A DNA stretch of 64,000 bases from the NCBI RefSeq assembly GCF_040802235.1, contig NC_133156.1:144939173-145003172 (forward strand), given 5' to 3'. The stretch's first letter is position 1. Each line of letters opens with the position of its first letter. A program made the translations under genes and the position numbers. Shown here piece after piece: positions 23,095 through 36,245 of this stretch. The DNA comes from Manis javanica. Taxonomy: Eukaryota > Chordata > Mammalia > Pholidota > Manidae. A model generated the notes under the pieces. That model worked only from the letters and a program-made list of their open reading frames with translations. It searched no databases and was not told where the DNA came from.

Positions 23095-23438
23095 AAAGGG
23101 AGAAATGTGGGATTCACATATAAATGAAGTATAAAAATCAAATGAATATTCATATTTGACCTGATTGCTTATAGTTCATAATGAGTGATCAAAACCGAAA
23201 GTTTTTGTAATGACTGCCCTTGTACTGTTCACCATGTAAGAATTTATTCACTATGTAAGAATTCGTTCACCATGTAAGAACTTGTTCGTTATGCCTCAGA
23301 AGATTGGAGACTGACGAGAATTAGGCTTGAGATAGATTAATGATTGTGCATTGAGCATGACCCCCCTATACAGAATTTTATTGTTGTTAACAACCATTTG
23401 ATCAATAAATATGAGAGATGCCCTCTCAAAAAAAAAAA
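23095..23438 (+). mobile_element. Polypurine tract plus U3-R copy 2, poly(A)-tailed
   Basis: Polypurine tract 23095-23105, LTR start at 23106, AATAAA at 23404-23409, end 'gatgccctctc' at 23427, then A11 (23428-23438). It shares only this terminal part and the AAT repeat with copy 1; no env or pol lies before it. It ends at the same R position as copy 1, which again indicates a polyadenylated transcript as the parent. Confidence 0.75.
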
Positions 23439-23447
23439 CATAAAATG
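23433..23447 (+). repeat. Target-site duplication, right copy (15 bp)
   Basis: aaaaaacataaaatg, identical in all 15 positions to 14826-14840. The leading A residues merge with the A-tail, but the last ten bases (acataaaatg) are unambiguous. Confidence 0.75.
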
Positions 23448-26400
23448 TTGTTTTATTTGTACTCTCTTGCTTGAGATGCTACATTAAAAGCCCAGCAGTT
23501 GATTCAAATGGGCAGCCAGGGCTGGATATCACTACATGGTCCCACACTTACATGGGGTCAGCCATTGAATATTGCCTAGAACAAGCCAGGGTGTTGCCAG
23601 GGAAGTGCAAGTCAGACTTAAAGACCTATTTCATGTCCTCAAGTCTGGCTTGATGCAACTAGTAAATGAAGAGCAGTTGTGACAAAGCAAAGTTGGAAAG
23701 ATTCAGAAGCCCGCAGTTGAGATGAATGGTGCTGCCTGGCTGTGACTCCGTCTTACGATATGCTTTAAAAAAAGAAAAAGTAAAAACCTTTGCTTTCTCT
23801 CTTCAGTATATAAAATAGCAAGTTTCTTAAATCTGGTTTAAACAAAAAGGAAAGAAATTTGCATTTGTCCATTCAGTGTTTGTAATGTTTCTGTGTACAT
23901 AGTAAGAATATACATATATATTTTTAGAAATGGACTCTGCACTAATATTAACTGTGAGGATTAAAATTATATAGTATCTATTATACACACATATTATTTT
24001 AAAAGTGATTGAAATTTTGAAAATACTGTATTATCACTATTCACTATCAACTGTAAAGAAAGCCTATTACTGAAGTTAATAAACTTAATTCACATCACCT
24101 GGGCACAGAGGCATGGACTGTCACATGATACTCTTCTGGTCTGGCCTTTGCCTACCTCCCCCCACCATCACCCGCCAGCAACTTCCTGTTCCCTCCAAGG
24201 AGGCCTCCTTGCTGCCTACTGACTGTGTCAGTCTCGCTCTCTGTGGAACACCTTGTCCCTGCCTTTCCACCTCTGCTCACCTTTGCCTGACAAGGGCTTT
24301 ATGTCCTGGATTATTTCTTTTTTTTTCACTTCCTGACCCTGTGCAGCAAATCCATGCACCCGCCTTTGGGCTCCCACAGAACTCTGCTTCTCAGTGCTTC
24401 CCTGGACTACCAAGGCCAACAATCGATATGCCATCTCCTTACCCCCACCCCTTGAACTAGTACAGGATGGGGAGCAAGTCCCTAGTTACAGGGATAGACA
24501 GATGAATTCCCAGATGTTGATTAAGGGACATGTTGCCCTTCTGTGTAACGGGAGCCACACTAGCTCTGGCCCTTGGAAGATAAACAGATGTATCAGAATT
24601 TTATCCTTTTGCCTTTCCATTAGAACAGAACACAGTCAAGACCATGGCAACACAACTAATTTTGAACTTGTAATTACAAGGTTTAAACCTTATCATCTTA
24701 TCAGAAATGATCTCTAGTCAATTTATTCCAAAAGCACAACAGTAAATCAGGGCTTAGGTTCAGGACAGCTTTGTATGAAACACTGTTCAGAAGTTATTTT
24801 GAGCTGTAAAGAATATGTAATCATGTTTCTATTATTTTTAAGCAACTGAGAAGACCCTGATAACATCTCTCAAAAGTCTGAGTAATCAGGATTGTTCAGA
24901 TTTTATATAGCACTCAAACTTCTTTTCTATTGAAATTCTATGGGAAAATTAGAATCAGATGGCTTTGGGAAGGTAGGAGGGGTCCATACAGCCTTATTTT
25001 TCTAGGAGCATGGTCACTGGGACTTACTGTGACTGTGGCATTTTAAAAGCCAAAGGACAGCTAATTGGATTCTCTGGATAAAGTATTTTATCATAAATGT
25101 TCCTACCTGACCACACATTTCAGAACAACCTTTGTATGTGAATTGATGATGTGTGAAACTTAAACCTAAGAAAAATACTAGATCTTTAATATTTTAACAG
25201 TGTAGTTCAGTGGCTACTGCCAGACATTGTGCCAGAAATTGCTATCTCTGAAGAAACTAAGATTCCCCTGGGTTGGGGGCAGGTAGATTTTTAAGTAGTT
25301 GCCACGACAGTCTTATAGAGTGATCATCTTCTGCTTTAATAATTAACCCTGACTTAAAATGTTTAAAAGCGGACACAGTTTCTTTGAAATTGAACCCAGA
25401 AGAGGGACTATGAAGGCTATTGATCTAAAATCAAAAACCCAGACAGAAAACAGGTTTATTAAGTGTTAAGTGCAGCAGACAGGAACATCGTTAACTGCAC
25501 CTATGCTGTGCCTGCTTTCCCAGCACTTCCTCCAATTATGACTCGTGTTAAGATTTTCCTCCCTTCCATGCTTTGCAAGACAAAGCCCCAGCTGCATCCA
25601 TCCTAACACACCCAGATTACTGGCAGAGTGCATTGTCACTTCCACATAAAGACCAGGACTGGCCATTATCCTTAAGGTACACACAGAATAAATACCTAGG
25701 TTGGGATTTCACAAGACAGAGATGTCAAAAGGAACACATTTGCCAATAGAGCTGTCAGGGAAAATGCATTTGGGCTTCTCTGTTTTGTCTTTTTTTAATT
25801 ATTATCATTGGGAACATTGTGTTGTATGGACAAAAGTGATCAATGAATTTACGAAAAACAGGTACCTAAAGTCACGCATATTTATCTCCTCCTCGGTGGT
25901 TCTGGGTAGTTGTGCTCCCTTTCAGGGCTCCGGAAATGGAGAGGGAACAAATCTTGCCACTACTGTCCAGTAAACCTCCAGGACAAACCTGGCCCGTGTG
26001 CACTTCTCAGTGGGATACACAGTTTTACCTGTTGTCACTACCTTCTTCCCTGAATGTGAGGTAAGAAGTCCACCACTGCAGTGTTTAGGGACCCATATCT
26101 GAGTTCTGCCTCCCTCATCACCTGGGTTCGTCACAGGTTGCTTCTGTAGGGATTGTGTGAATTGTATGTGGGGACTGGGAGTGGAGTATTATTGCTGATG
26201 GCAGGAAACTATAATTAAAAACAAAATCTTCTCACAGCTTAGAAAACCTCTTCCTCAAGTAGTGGAGAAATATTACAGTGTTATTACTGAATTAACGTTA
26301 AATCAGAATATGAGGTATGTCATAGGCAATGTGCTAAGGGACTGCAAATAAAGAGATCTCACCTTTTATGCACCCAAGCCAATATAATCCATTGCATATG

Positions 26401-29400
26401 GGCCCTCAAGATAAATAATAACTAGTTCTCATGCTGGCAGTACTATTTGTCACACACAGTTCATCCTAAATACCAAGGTAATGGGGATGACCATCTGTGT
26501 TAGTTAATAGGCTTTATCCAAAGGAAAATTAAACTTGGAGCCAGGTGCCCTATGTTAGGTTCCTGCTCTGGTGCTGAGCCAGAGATGGGGACACACCCTC
26601 CTAGGTGGATGGTGTTGCAAAGAGATGGCCCCCAGGTGATTAAGAAATACTCTCCAGAGTTGGAAGAGTCTTATTTAGCTTGTAAAACGACTTACATACA
26701 TTTCAGAGACAGAGAAATAATTTACATGTTTTCTGAAGTAAATATTCCAAGAAAGGAAGGAAGCTCCTTCCTAATTTTCAGCAAGGAGAATTAAGCCTCT
26801 TAATTTTAATTTTCATTGCCCTTACAGTAGGGGGTGGTAGGGACAACAGTTCATTTTAAGGATGTTTAAAGGTTAGACTGGAATTAAATCTTATACATGT
26901 AACATATTTAACATGTACTGTGTGCTCTTACAGAAGTTTAAATAGATAATGCGTACAATTTATTTGTTTCCAGAGTCTGAAAATAATTATGATAGGAAGT
27001 ACAGGAGTAGATCTTCAACAGTCTCATGACATTTTTGTTGGGCCTATTCTTTGAATCAACCATTAATACTTCAGCAATAAAATATTATACTATAAAAAGC
27101 ATTTAAAAGAAACCTTAAACCTTCCTTCTGTTAAGAGGGCACAAAAGACACTTACAATTCAAGCTCAAAGCTATGATCAGAATTCAGCGAGAGTTAGGAG
27201 GGTTAGGTAAACTGCCAAGTTTAGGTGATCCATGAATGTGTCTGATGAACAGAAAACTCAGAGTCACATCCCTACACTTTAGCTTTTATTTTGAACATTT
27301 ACTCCCTCCTGGCCTCTTGAAACACACCTTTAGAAAGTTATGATTAATTATTCAGGAGACCAGAAATTCCCTTTGTATATTATCTTTATGGAATGCAAAT
27401 TAGATTCAGAAAAATAAGATGGTGACTGAAAATAAAGCACAGAACAATGTTAATGGAAATATTTTAAAAATCAGGGCATCCAGGAAGATTAGAGAGGGAG
27501 AAGACTTTTTCTTGTAAAATTAAACTTTCAATGCTAAGCCCGCTTATGAAATGTTTTTCCATCATTTAAAGGAAGACTTTCTTAATCAACAGGACTTGCA
27601 TGAAAGCAACTTTGAGCTTCCAAGAGAGAACAGAACTGTTTCAAAGCAAAGCCTGCTGCTCAGAAATACAATATTGCCTCATTAAAATGAGAGTCCCCAG
27701 CTGGGCAGGGTTGTTAGCCAAGGTCAAGAAGAGTGGGTATTCATTAAGATTGTTCTCACTGAAAACCCATTTTTAAATCATTCTCTTAAAAATCTTATCT
27801 TCAGTGTGAACCCATGATCATCTATTCTTCAAAAGCTAAGTGGCCCACTTCACTTTCTGTCTGGTCTGAACCAATACTTTTTTCTCTTCCAAAGGTGGGG
27901 TGGAGTTGGAGGCCTCACAGAAATCTGTGGGAGGCCTTGAAGCCACAAAGGCTCAGGGTGAAAACCATGGACTTCAATTTATCTGTCATACCAAGGGTTT
28001 CTTGTTTTTGTTTTTTCAATCTCTGCAGGCAGTTAAGAAATTTTCATGAAATACAATTCATGTATATTAACTTTTGTAAATTTCTCTTTTTATAAACATA
28101 TGTTTAATAGTGTAGAGCAAAGTATATTTTTTTCCAGAGTGAAAATACATTTTAGAATATGACTCTTAGGTATTCACTTCTTGAGAAACAACAGTACAGA
28201 TTAATTAGCCTTAATGAACAAAACATTTCCATGCTTATGTACCTGAATAAGTAATGACCAGAATGGATACTACTCACTCTTTACTACAATCTGTTAATTC
28301 CACTGAACAGGTGTTCAAACACCATGTTCCTCCAAAATACTAGGAAAGAATTTATGATTATTTGTCAAAAAGGTACAAAATGCTTAAAAGTGTATCTTAT
28401 TCACTCAAAGCAAAAGCAATCATAAAAGCCCATGTTGAATTAGATTCTGTTTCCCAGGAACAGGAGATGAGTTCTCTCATTTTCTGCCTTAAATCATTAA
28501 AGAAAATAAGTGTACAGCCAATGGAGGGTTCAGCGGTGGTTGCTTTTTAATGTGTGGGGCCTATGGTACACCTGAGGGTATAAAGATTCTGGGGAGTATC
28601 TTTCTTAGGGGTGTGCAATAAGGACAGGATCTAAGTCTTAGTTCTAGAGTTATCATGTTCTCACCTGAAATACAAAATACAGACCAAATATATATTGAAT
28701 AGATGCAACTCTCCAGTGCGGAGAGGCTCAGTACATACTATTCAACATTGTGTTTGCTTTCTGTCTGTTATTCATTAGTTCTTCTTCCTGCTGGTAGAAT
28801 AGTAAAGAAGAAGGAGAATTTTTATTTTTTTCTATTCTTACAGCTTTAGTAAAGTATTTTGAGCCACTGCAACCCTAGAATAGAACCAAATGGAGTGTTT
28901 TCAGGTCACTTTCCTATTTATAATTTTGCTTTTTACTTAGTTGTTTGTTGTCCTCTTAGGCAGTAATTTCTATGGGCACAGTTCATAAGGTTTGCAGGAT
29001 GCAGTGAAAAAGCTCATTTCTACTCTCGCCTCCCGGCCTTGCGGCTCCTCTCCCTGAAGACATCCCATGGTACTGGTTTCTCACGTGTCCTTCAATGATG
29101 TGCTCAAGTGATGGTGGGGAGAAAGTGGGTGTGACTGTCAACAGGATAATTGAGTCACTGAGTTGGGAAAAGCTAGCCACCGAGTTAGTGGTGCGGAAAG
29201 AGCGGCAGGGAATTCATTTCACAAATGATAAACTGAAGTCAAAATAATTCAAAAAAGGAAAAACCTCTCCAAAGTTGCAGAAGGTGTGAGCATTTATGAG
29301 CCAGGATTCAGACACAGGTCACGTGGTTCCATGAGTGAGGTGCTCTCAACACTTCATGAAAGCTAATTAAGTTTTTTAAAAAATTATTAAAATCTTAAAC

Positions 29401-30765
29401 TTAATCACCATCAATACCTCTATCATTTGTCATTACCAAGGTTGATTAGATAAAAGTGGAATTGAGTCTCTATTTTACCTTAATGTGGCAATTTACTTGA
29501 TAAGAAGATTCTGTGACTATACAATTGTACTTACCCATGCCAAATAAATTTATTATTTACTCAAAAATCTATGTAAAGGTTAGCAAAGAGAATACCATGA
29601 CAACCCTTAACATAAGGTAAAGGAGATACTATTGCTTATGAGGTGTAACAGCTATATGTGAATTATGTAGCCACTTAAAAATGACGATAATGGTGATAAT
29701 GGTGGTGATAAAAAATATCCCTCCAAAATACAAACATGCATAAGAAAAAAATATTTAAAAGAAAAAATTTTAGGATGAACAAAAAACCCTGTAACGTCAC
29801 AAAACTGATTGAGACACTAATCAGCAGACATTTTCAAGTTGGAGAAAATGGTATGATCTCAAAGAACTATAAAAAATAAGTTTTATATTTTTCATGCAGA
29901 AGGTGGTCCACAAAAAAACAGAATACTGATTGATATTTTGTCCCTGAATCTAATCCTCTGGAATACATCAGTACCATAAGGCGTATTTCCTGGTAAGGAA
30001 GCCCTTTCTAAGCCTCCTGCTCTGTAGGCAGATCTGAAAAGCTGTCCTTACACAAGCCTTCTTTCTGCTACCACCATGTTCTCTGCAGGTTTGTCAGTCT
30101 CAATGGTCAAATTCATCTGAGCAGACAGTTTCTATCCATCTACAATGAGTGATGGAAATAAGTACTATTTTGCCAAAATACTGTTCTCCCAAACCAAAAT
30201 CTCTTTCAAGCATGTCTGTTGTATTTCTGCATTCTAAAATACATCCATAACAGATGTGCCACCATCCCTGATATGCACGGAGGGCAGGTATGAACGCTGA
30301 AAGAGAAAAGCCAAGGGAAAGGAGATTCCGTTCAGTCAGTGGCTTACAACCAGGGACCTGGCTAAGAGTGAGAGGAAGGAGGCAAACTGCAGGGGTTTTC
30401 ATAGTAGATGCAGCACGGGGTGGTTGTGAGGAACACGTGAGGTGATTCAGAAAAACTGTTCAGCAGAGGACCTAGAGTTGTAGGCAAGATCTCAGAGAAT
30501 GTGCACTTTATCCCCTATCAGTTTATAAAAAGGAGCAAAGAGTGTTTAAATCATGCCTCAGACTGGAAGATAATTTTCCCTGCCAAGAGTCATGGAAGCT
30601 TGCATGTCAGCAATCAGATATGATTGGAATTGGCAGTGAACTTAAGAACTGTGTGGAAAAGCTAGATGCATCAGAAATGATACAGAAACAGAACATGTGG
30701 TAGTAGTCTATGTAATGGAGGTTCAAAATCTCCGTAACTATGACTATTATTTGCAAACAGTGCAA
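23448..30765. other. Long non-coding stretch, no gene recognised
   Basis: About 7.3 kb of AT-rich sequence. A weak L2-like patch is possible at 24150-24420 ('tgtccctgcctttccacctc'). A small imperfect (GAT/GGT)n lies near 29680-29710. No CpG island, no recognisable protein domain, no young mobile element. Confidence 0.5.
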
Positions 30766-30769
30766 TGCA

Positions 30770-31095
30770 GAGTGACATCTTCTCCCTCAGGATCTCAACA
30801 AGGCTCATTCTCTAACTCTAATCTTTGCTCAAATGGCATCTACTCAGTGAAGTCTTCCCTGATAACCCAATAATCCCAAAACTCATCACTCCCAGACTCA
30901 TTCTCTCTCTCTCCTCCCCATTTTTATACTATACTACACACACACACACACACACACACACCTTGTTTACTTGCTGACATGTTTTTCTTCCTGACTAAAA
31001 TGTACATCTCAGGAATAGGAGACACTGTGTCCTTATTCTCCCCTCTATTCCCACTGCACAGATGAAGGCAGTCTGTTGGTTGGGGGAATGAATGA
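30770..31095 (+). repeat. L2 LINE 3' end
   Basis: 'ctcaaatggcatctactcag', 'tgaagtcttccctgataacc', 'aaaatgtacatctcaggaat' and 'gggggaatgaatgagtggct' match the order of the L2 3' end (gtcacctcctcagagaggccttccctgac, then aatgaatg). It is split by a CA microsatellite. Confidence 0.75.
30935..30961 (+). repeat. (CA)n microsatellite
   Basis: About 13 uninterrupted CA units. Confidence 0.95.
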
Positions 31096-31129
31096 GTGGC
31101 TATAGCAAAGGAGAGTCACAGTTCCTGGT

Positions 31130-31320
31130 GCAGCCCCTGAGAGTGGCCTAGGTTTATACTGTGTCCCTGTCAGTTACTGCTATATACCACTGGGCAATGG
31201 GATAAGATTAGTGCCAACCTCAGAGAGTCACTTCGGAGACTGGGTTAATCTATCAAATGTCTGTGGCATGGTGTCTGGCACGTGTTAAGTGCTCAGCAAA
31301 TGATAGTTATGTCATGAGCA
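31130..31320 (+). repeat. MIR SINE remnant
   Basis: The end 'tggcatggtgtctggcacgt', 'gttaagtgctcagcaaatga' then 'tagttatgt' matches the MIR 3' end (cagtgcctggcacatagtaagtgctcaataaatg). The 5' part is poorly preserved. Confidence 0.6.
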
Positions 31321-31774
31321 AGAATGATGTCATGTGTCCATTTCTAAGTCTATCTCTGGCAGGAGTACTCAGATTACTAAAATCAACCCAGGCTCATTAC
31401 AGCTGCCCCTGTCCTGAGAACCCTGGCCTAAGCACATAGGGTGATTGTTGTTAAGACCAAGCACAGCATCTAACACCTGGTCAGGCTGGGTTGGTTGGTG
31501 GTCAAGTACCAGAAACATGTTGCATCCATACTGTATAATCTGCAATTTGCTGTATATGTAATTTTATGAATTATTAATAAGCAGTTTATTACACAATTTG
31601 ATGTGTAGGTTAAGGCTTTTCCAGCTAAACCTTTTGTTATATTAATGAAGGAGCACACATCATTGCAGGAAGCAGGATCAGGTAATGGAAAGGGGATTCT
31701 CTGTTTCTAGCAGATACTGTGAAGTCTCCTTCTCCACTAAAATACCTATACCCTAAATAAAACACACATTTAAT

Positions 31775-32285
31775 GAATTGCTGGGTGTAGTAAGCAGGTA
31801 CAGGCACAATTGCACTGAATACAAACCACCCCAATGTCAGTGGCTTAACATGATAATTACTTATTTTCATGCTCATAAAGTCATGAGTTGGCATCAACTT
31901 GGCTATGGAAGACTAGATTTGAGGTTCTGGGTTCTAAGATCCAGGCTGAAGACAAGGTCAAGCTTTATTTCACCTATCTCTCATTCTCCTTGGACCAGCT
32001 TCTGCTCATGGTATTTAGTCTGTGACATGTGACTCATTCTGGGGTTTGGCTGAAGGGGAAATGGCTTCCCAGGGGGTGCTCTTATCATGGCAGATCCCTG
32101 GAGCTCAAGAGGGTAAGCCTTGAACACATGAGCACCATGCAAACCTCCAGTTGCCTCAGAGCTCCCACTATCCTGCTGGCCAGTGGAAGTCACATGGCCA
32201 AGCCCAGCTCCGAGGAGTGAGGAAGTGCATCTTGCCTAGTGTGAGGCATTGTCCAGGGTGTAAAACTGGGATCAGTAATTAAATG
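31775..32285 (+). repeat. Ancient medium-reiteration repeat, copy 1
   Basis: 'aatgtcagtggcttaacatg', 'ataattacttattttcatgc', 'gactcattctggggtttggc' and 'gtcacatggccaagcccagc' form the layout of a common old mammalian repeat that I cannot name. The first part also occurs at 39.8 kb. Confidence 0.5.
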
Positions 32286-32469
32286 TGCCACACCAAACTC
32301 GCCTTAAATAAAAGAAAGGTCCCTGTCATGACCAGTCCCCCTTTCATCAGAAAATAAAGGAGGAAAAGTGAGCCTAAACTTTAGCAGGGTTTAGGGCAAA
32401 AACAAACTCAAAATGCAGTGTTTCCCTGAGATCTGATTCATCAGTGATGCTCTCAGGAGACAAAGTCCT

Positions 32470-33334
32470 GGACTCAAACTAGATAAAAAAGGATACATAC
32501 ACTATTATAGCAAAAAATATAACACACACATTTAGTAATTTACTGGTTCACCAGTCCAACCTATAGACAGACAAACTACAGATATCAAAAACATAATTAA
32601 TGTTTGACTAACAGGTATATATATAATTGTCCACCTGACAAATAGTGAACAAATATTCTTCAAAAGCACAGTTGAAACTTTAAAAGATTGCACATAAACT
32701 AGACCTAAATAAAGTTACAAAAGATGTCAGAGAACTGTTATTATATATATCCTCTGAAAGAAAAGCTAATTACAGGTTAATAATATACATGAAAATACCT
32801 CACATATGTAGAAACTAAAATACACACTTCTAAATATTTAATGGGCCCAGGAAGAAATAATGATGAAAATTTTGATACAACTCAAGAGTAATGAAAATAT
32901 CACAAATCAAAATTGGAGGAAGACATGAAAAGGAGCACTTAGAGGCAAAGTAGAGTTTAAAATATTCATGTTAGAGAAGAAAAGGCTGATAATTAATAAA
33001 CTAAATTTAAGCCGTTGAGTTAGATAAAAGTACAAAAGAATAGGACCAAAGAAAATAAGAGATAATGAAGATAAGAGCAAATAACAATGAACTAGGAAAC
33101 AGAGACCACAAATTTGAGAGAAGTTTCTTTTAAAAAAGATAAAGAAATGGACCATCTGTTACAGACTAATTGGGAAAACAGAAAAAATGCCCAAATAGTA
33201 AATATGAAACATTTAAAACAAAAGGTATAATATTTACTCATAAAAAATGAATTAAAAGGGTAATATTTGAGTACTATGAACTCATTCGTGACAGTAAATT
33301 AGAGACAATGGAGAATTTTTTAGGAAAACATTAC
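32470..33334 (+). repeat. Old L1 (L1M-type), 5' section
   Basis: A-rich sense strand with diverged ORF2-like wording and no open frame. It is interrupted by the LTR at 33335-33900 and resumes after it. Its left boundary is uncertain. Confidence 0.5.
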
Positions 33335-33900
33335 TGTGTTGGAGGTCCCTAGGAGTACCCCAGGTTTGATGATTTGTTAGGAAGACTCATGGGATGCAGC
33401 ATATAGTCAGACTCCTGGCTATGATTTATTACAGCAAAAGGATACACAGCAAAATCAGCAGAGAAAAAGGGCCATGGGATGAAGTCAGCAGGCACCAGGC
33501 ACAAGCTCCCATTCCTCCCCCGAGTGGAGGCACACAGGACACGTCTCATTCCAGGAAAGGGCCGTGACAGCACATAGGAAGTACTGTCTCCCAGACAAGC
33601 TCGGGAGAGACCCAGGGCCCAAGGAGCTTGTTGCATGCTGACCACATAACCACTCTCTGCCCAGCATGTACCAAAGTTCCAGAATCCCAGAAGGAAAGCA
33701 GGCATTTAGCTTAAGCCATATTGTTTCTACAAACAGCTTAGGCACCTGAGCTACTCTAAGCAGCTTGAGAATGGCTGAAACCTTCCCCAAATCCATGTTC
33801 CCCGATGTCAGCCAAAGGCCAGTCTTACAAGCAGGCCTTTTTAAGGATAGCAATCTCAGGCCCATTGCATTAAACTTTTCACAAAGTTGCATGCCAAAAC
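33335..33900 (-). mobile_element. Ancient LTR (ERVL/MLT2-like), antisense, nested in L1M
   Basis: 'ggaggtccctaggagtaccc', 'caggtttgatgatttgttag', 'ctatgatttattacagcaaa', 'aggatacacagcaaaatcag' and 'caccaggcacaagctcccat' are typical of an antisense mammalian LTR with its AATAAA written as 'tttatt'. The local GC is much higher than in the flanking L1. The overlapping minus-strand frames at 33349-33892 are accidental. Confidence 0.6.
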
Positions 33901-36245
33901 TAAATTAAAAAGAAATAGAAAGTCTGAACAGTTATATAACCATTGAGGAAACTGGATCTGTCGTTCCAACTATTTTCATAAAGAAAAATACCTGGAAGAG
34001 GTAAGTTAATGATGACTTCTACCAAAATTTCAAAGAATTCGTCATTCACATTTCATACAAACACCTCCAAAAATTTAAATAAGAGGTTGTACTCCACAAA
34101 TCAGCTCATATACTAGGCAATCCACTTGCTACTAGCAAAATACGATGAGAAAAAAATATATAGGTCAATCTCATTCTTGAATAAAAAAGGAAAGATCCAA
34201 TATAAAATTATCAAAATGAGTCCTGCAGTGTATTAATAACTAAAAACTGAGTTTTTTACTTGGAATCAAATTATAACTAGAAACATCTATAATTGTCATT
34301 CTCGAATGAAAATAATTAAAGGAGGAAAAAACATGATTATTTCAACAGACAAAAAATAGTAATCATTATCTATTCATGACTTGTTAAAAAATAGAATTTT
34401 AGAGGTCTAGAAGTCAAATGGAATCTACTTATCTGATAAAATCTATCAAGCATGTATTGAAAGCTTCATTCTTAATGGTGTAACATTATAAAATATATTT
34501 AGAATCACAAATAAGATATATATGCCTGCTATCACCATTTACAGTAAATGTCATACTGGAGCTAGACAAAATGCTGTAAGATAACAAACAAAAAACAAAG
34601 AGATATAATGTATGTGGGTTTTGGTAAGCAAGAAATATAACTCATTTACACACAATCATTTTTCTATGGATTAAATATAAATAACCTAAAGATAAGTATT
34701 AGAATCAAAGCAAATAGAAGCAAATAAAACAAATATAGCAAGTTTGCTAGCTATACAAGGTTAATTCATAAAAGCCAATCATTTTTACATACATAATTAT
34801 GATTTAGAAAATAGAACTTTTCAAAGGATACAATTTATAAAACAATGGAAGATATTTTGTATCTGAGAATAAAGTTTACAGAATATGTGCAAACCTATAT
34901 GAGAAAATACGTAAAATTTATTGAACGGCAGTAAAGACATATAAATGGAGAGCTATAACTTGTTCAAGGACAGAAAGCTGAAAATGATAAAGATTTCAGT
35001 TCTCTCAAAATGGATTCATTGATTCAGTACAAATCCCCAAAGTGTTTTTTGAGAAAATTCTAAATTTTATATTGAAGATCAAACACCCAAGAATAGAGAA
35101 AATACTCTTGAAGAAATAAAAACAAAGTCTCCTTATCATCAATATTAAAAAGATGTTTCAGTTTGGGCATATTTACGCCTTGGGATATACACAGCAGAAA
35201 AAATGAGTTAGATCACCAGTATATGCATCAGCTACTGTAAAAGAATCTTGAGGAGAGGAACATGAACTTGCAGGGAAGCTTGTGGGAGTACATTCTTGGA
35301 GCTCATCCAAGCCTGCTGCAGGATAAAGGAGCCTCAAAATAAGTAATGCTTGCAATGGATTAAAACCCAAAGAGTGCAATAAACTGACATGAGTCCATAC
35401 TGTTGTAAATAATTAAATAATGTAAAATTTCATGAAGAAGGTGATATATGCACAGTTTCTAAGACCTTCACCACAAAATACCTACTCATTACAAAGGAAA
35501 ACAAAGTAGCTTTATCGTGGAGAAGCTGATCAGTTGATTACCACCATAATCAAGTGATCAACATGATCATCACCAGTCCTGGAACAAACTGAAATTGCTC
35601 ACTACCTGGTAGAATCCAATGAGAGTAAAGCAAACATGTGATGGTGTCACAAAGCTGAGGTGTTTCTACAACTGGGTATCTTAGGAAATCCTACCCATGA
35701 GGTAGACAGACTAGTTGGAAGATAAAGCTGTAACTGGAAAAGTAGGAGGCATTCCTTCAGTGAGTAACATTCCTCTCAAAAATACATAAATTGCTCTTGA
35801 AACATTGGACTTAAATTGAGGAAGTGTCTATGAAATAACTGGTCTGGAATCTTCAAAACTGTCATCTTGAAAGTCAAGGACAGATTGTGGAACTATTCCA
35901 GACTGAAGGAGACTGAAGAGACATGACAACTCAACGTGATGCACAATTTGGGCTGATGCCTTCTACTATCAAGCACATGATTGAAGCAATTTGTAAAGAC
36001 TAGCTGGGGGTTGATGATTAGGGTAGTAATGTACCAACATTAATCTCATGATTCTGATGGTTGCTTTGCAGTCAGGCAGGAGAATGTTCTTGCTTGCAGG
36101 AAATACACAGTAATGTTTTGGGGGTGATGGGGCATTAAGTTGGTAACATTCTTAAATGGTCCAGAAAAAAGTTCTTTCTGTTGTACTTGCAATTTTTCTG
36201 TGAATTTGAAATGCTTCCAAAATTGCAAAAGAAAGAGAAGTAAGA
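33901..36245 (+). repeat. Old L1 (L1M-type), ORF2 remnant and 3' end
   Basis: ORF2-derived wording is still readable: 'aggcaatccacttgctac', 'acatgattatttcaacagac', 'cattcttaatggtgtaac', 'cagttctctcaaaatggatt' and 'cacccaagaatagagaaaat'. The 3' end around 35900-36240 ('acatgacaactcaacgtgat', 'aaatgcttccaaaattgcaa') fits old L1M termini. Many stops; no coding potential. Confidence 0.65.
35640..35770 (+). repeat. Local direct duplication 1, left copy
   Basis: About 131 bp beginning gatggtgtcacaaagctgag and ending gtgagtaacat, repeated at 36786-36919 with about 94% identity. This copy lies inside the old L1 3' region. Confidence 0.85.

Noticed and set aside
21797..23427. The two U3-R copies as the paired LTRs of one provirus
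   Set aside because: Both lack U5 and end in poly(A). The sequence between them holds an MLT1 half and unique DNA rather than gag-pol-env, and the env-like frame lies before the first copy.
33349..33892. 118- and 135-codon minus-strand frames
   Set aside because: They lie in an antisense ancient LTR and overlap each other in different frames.
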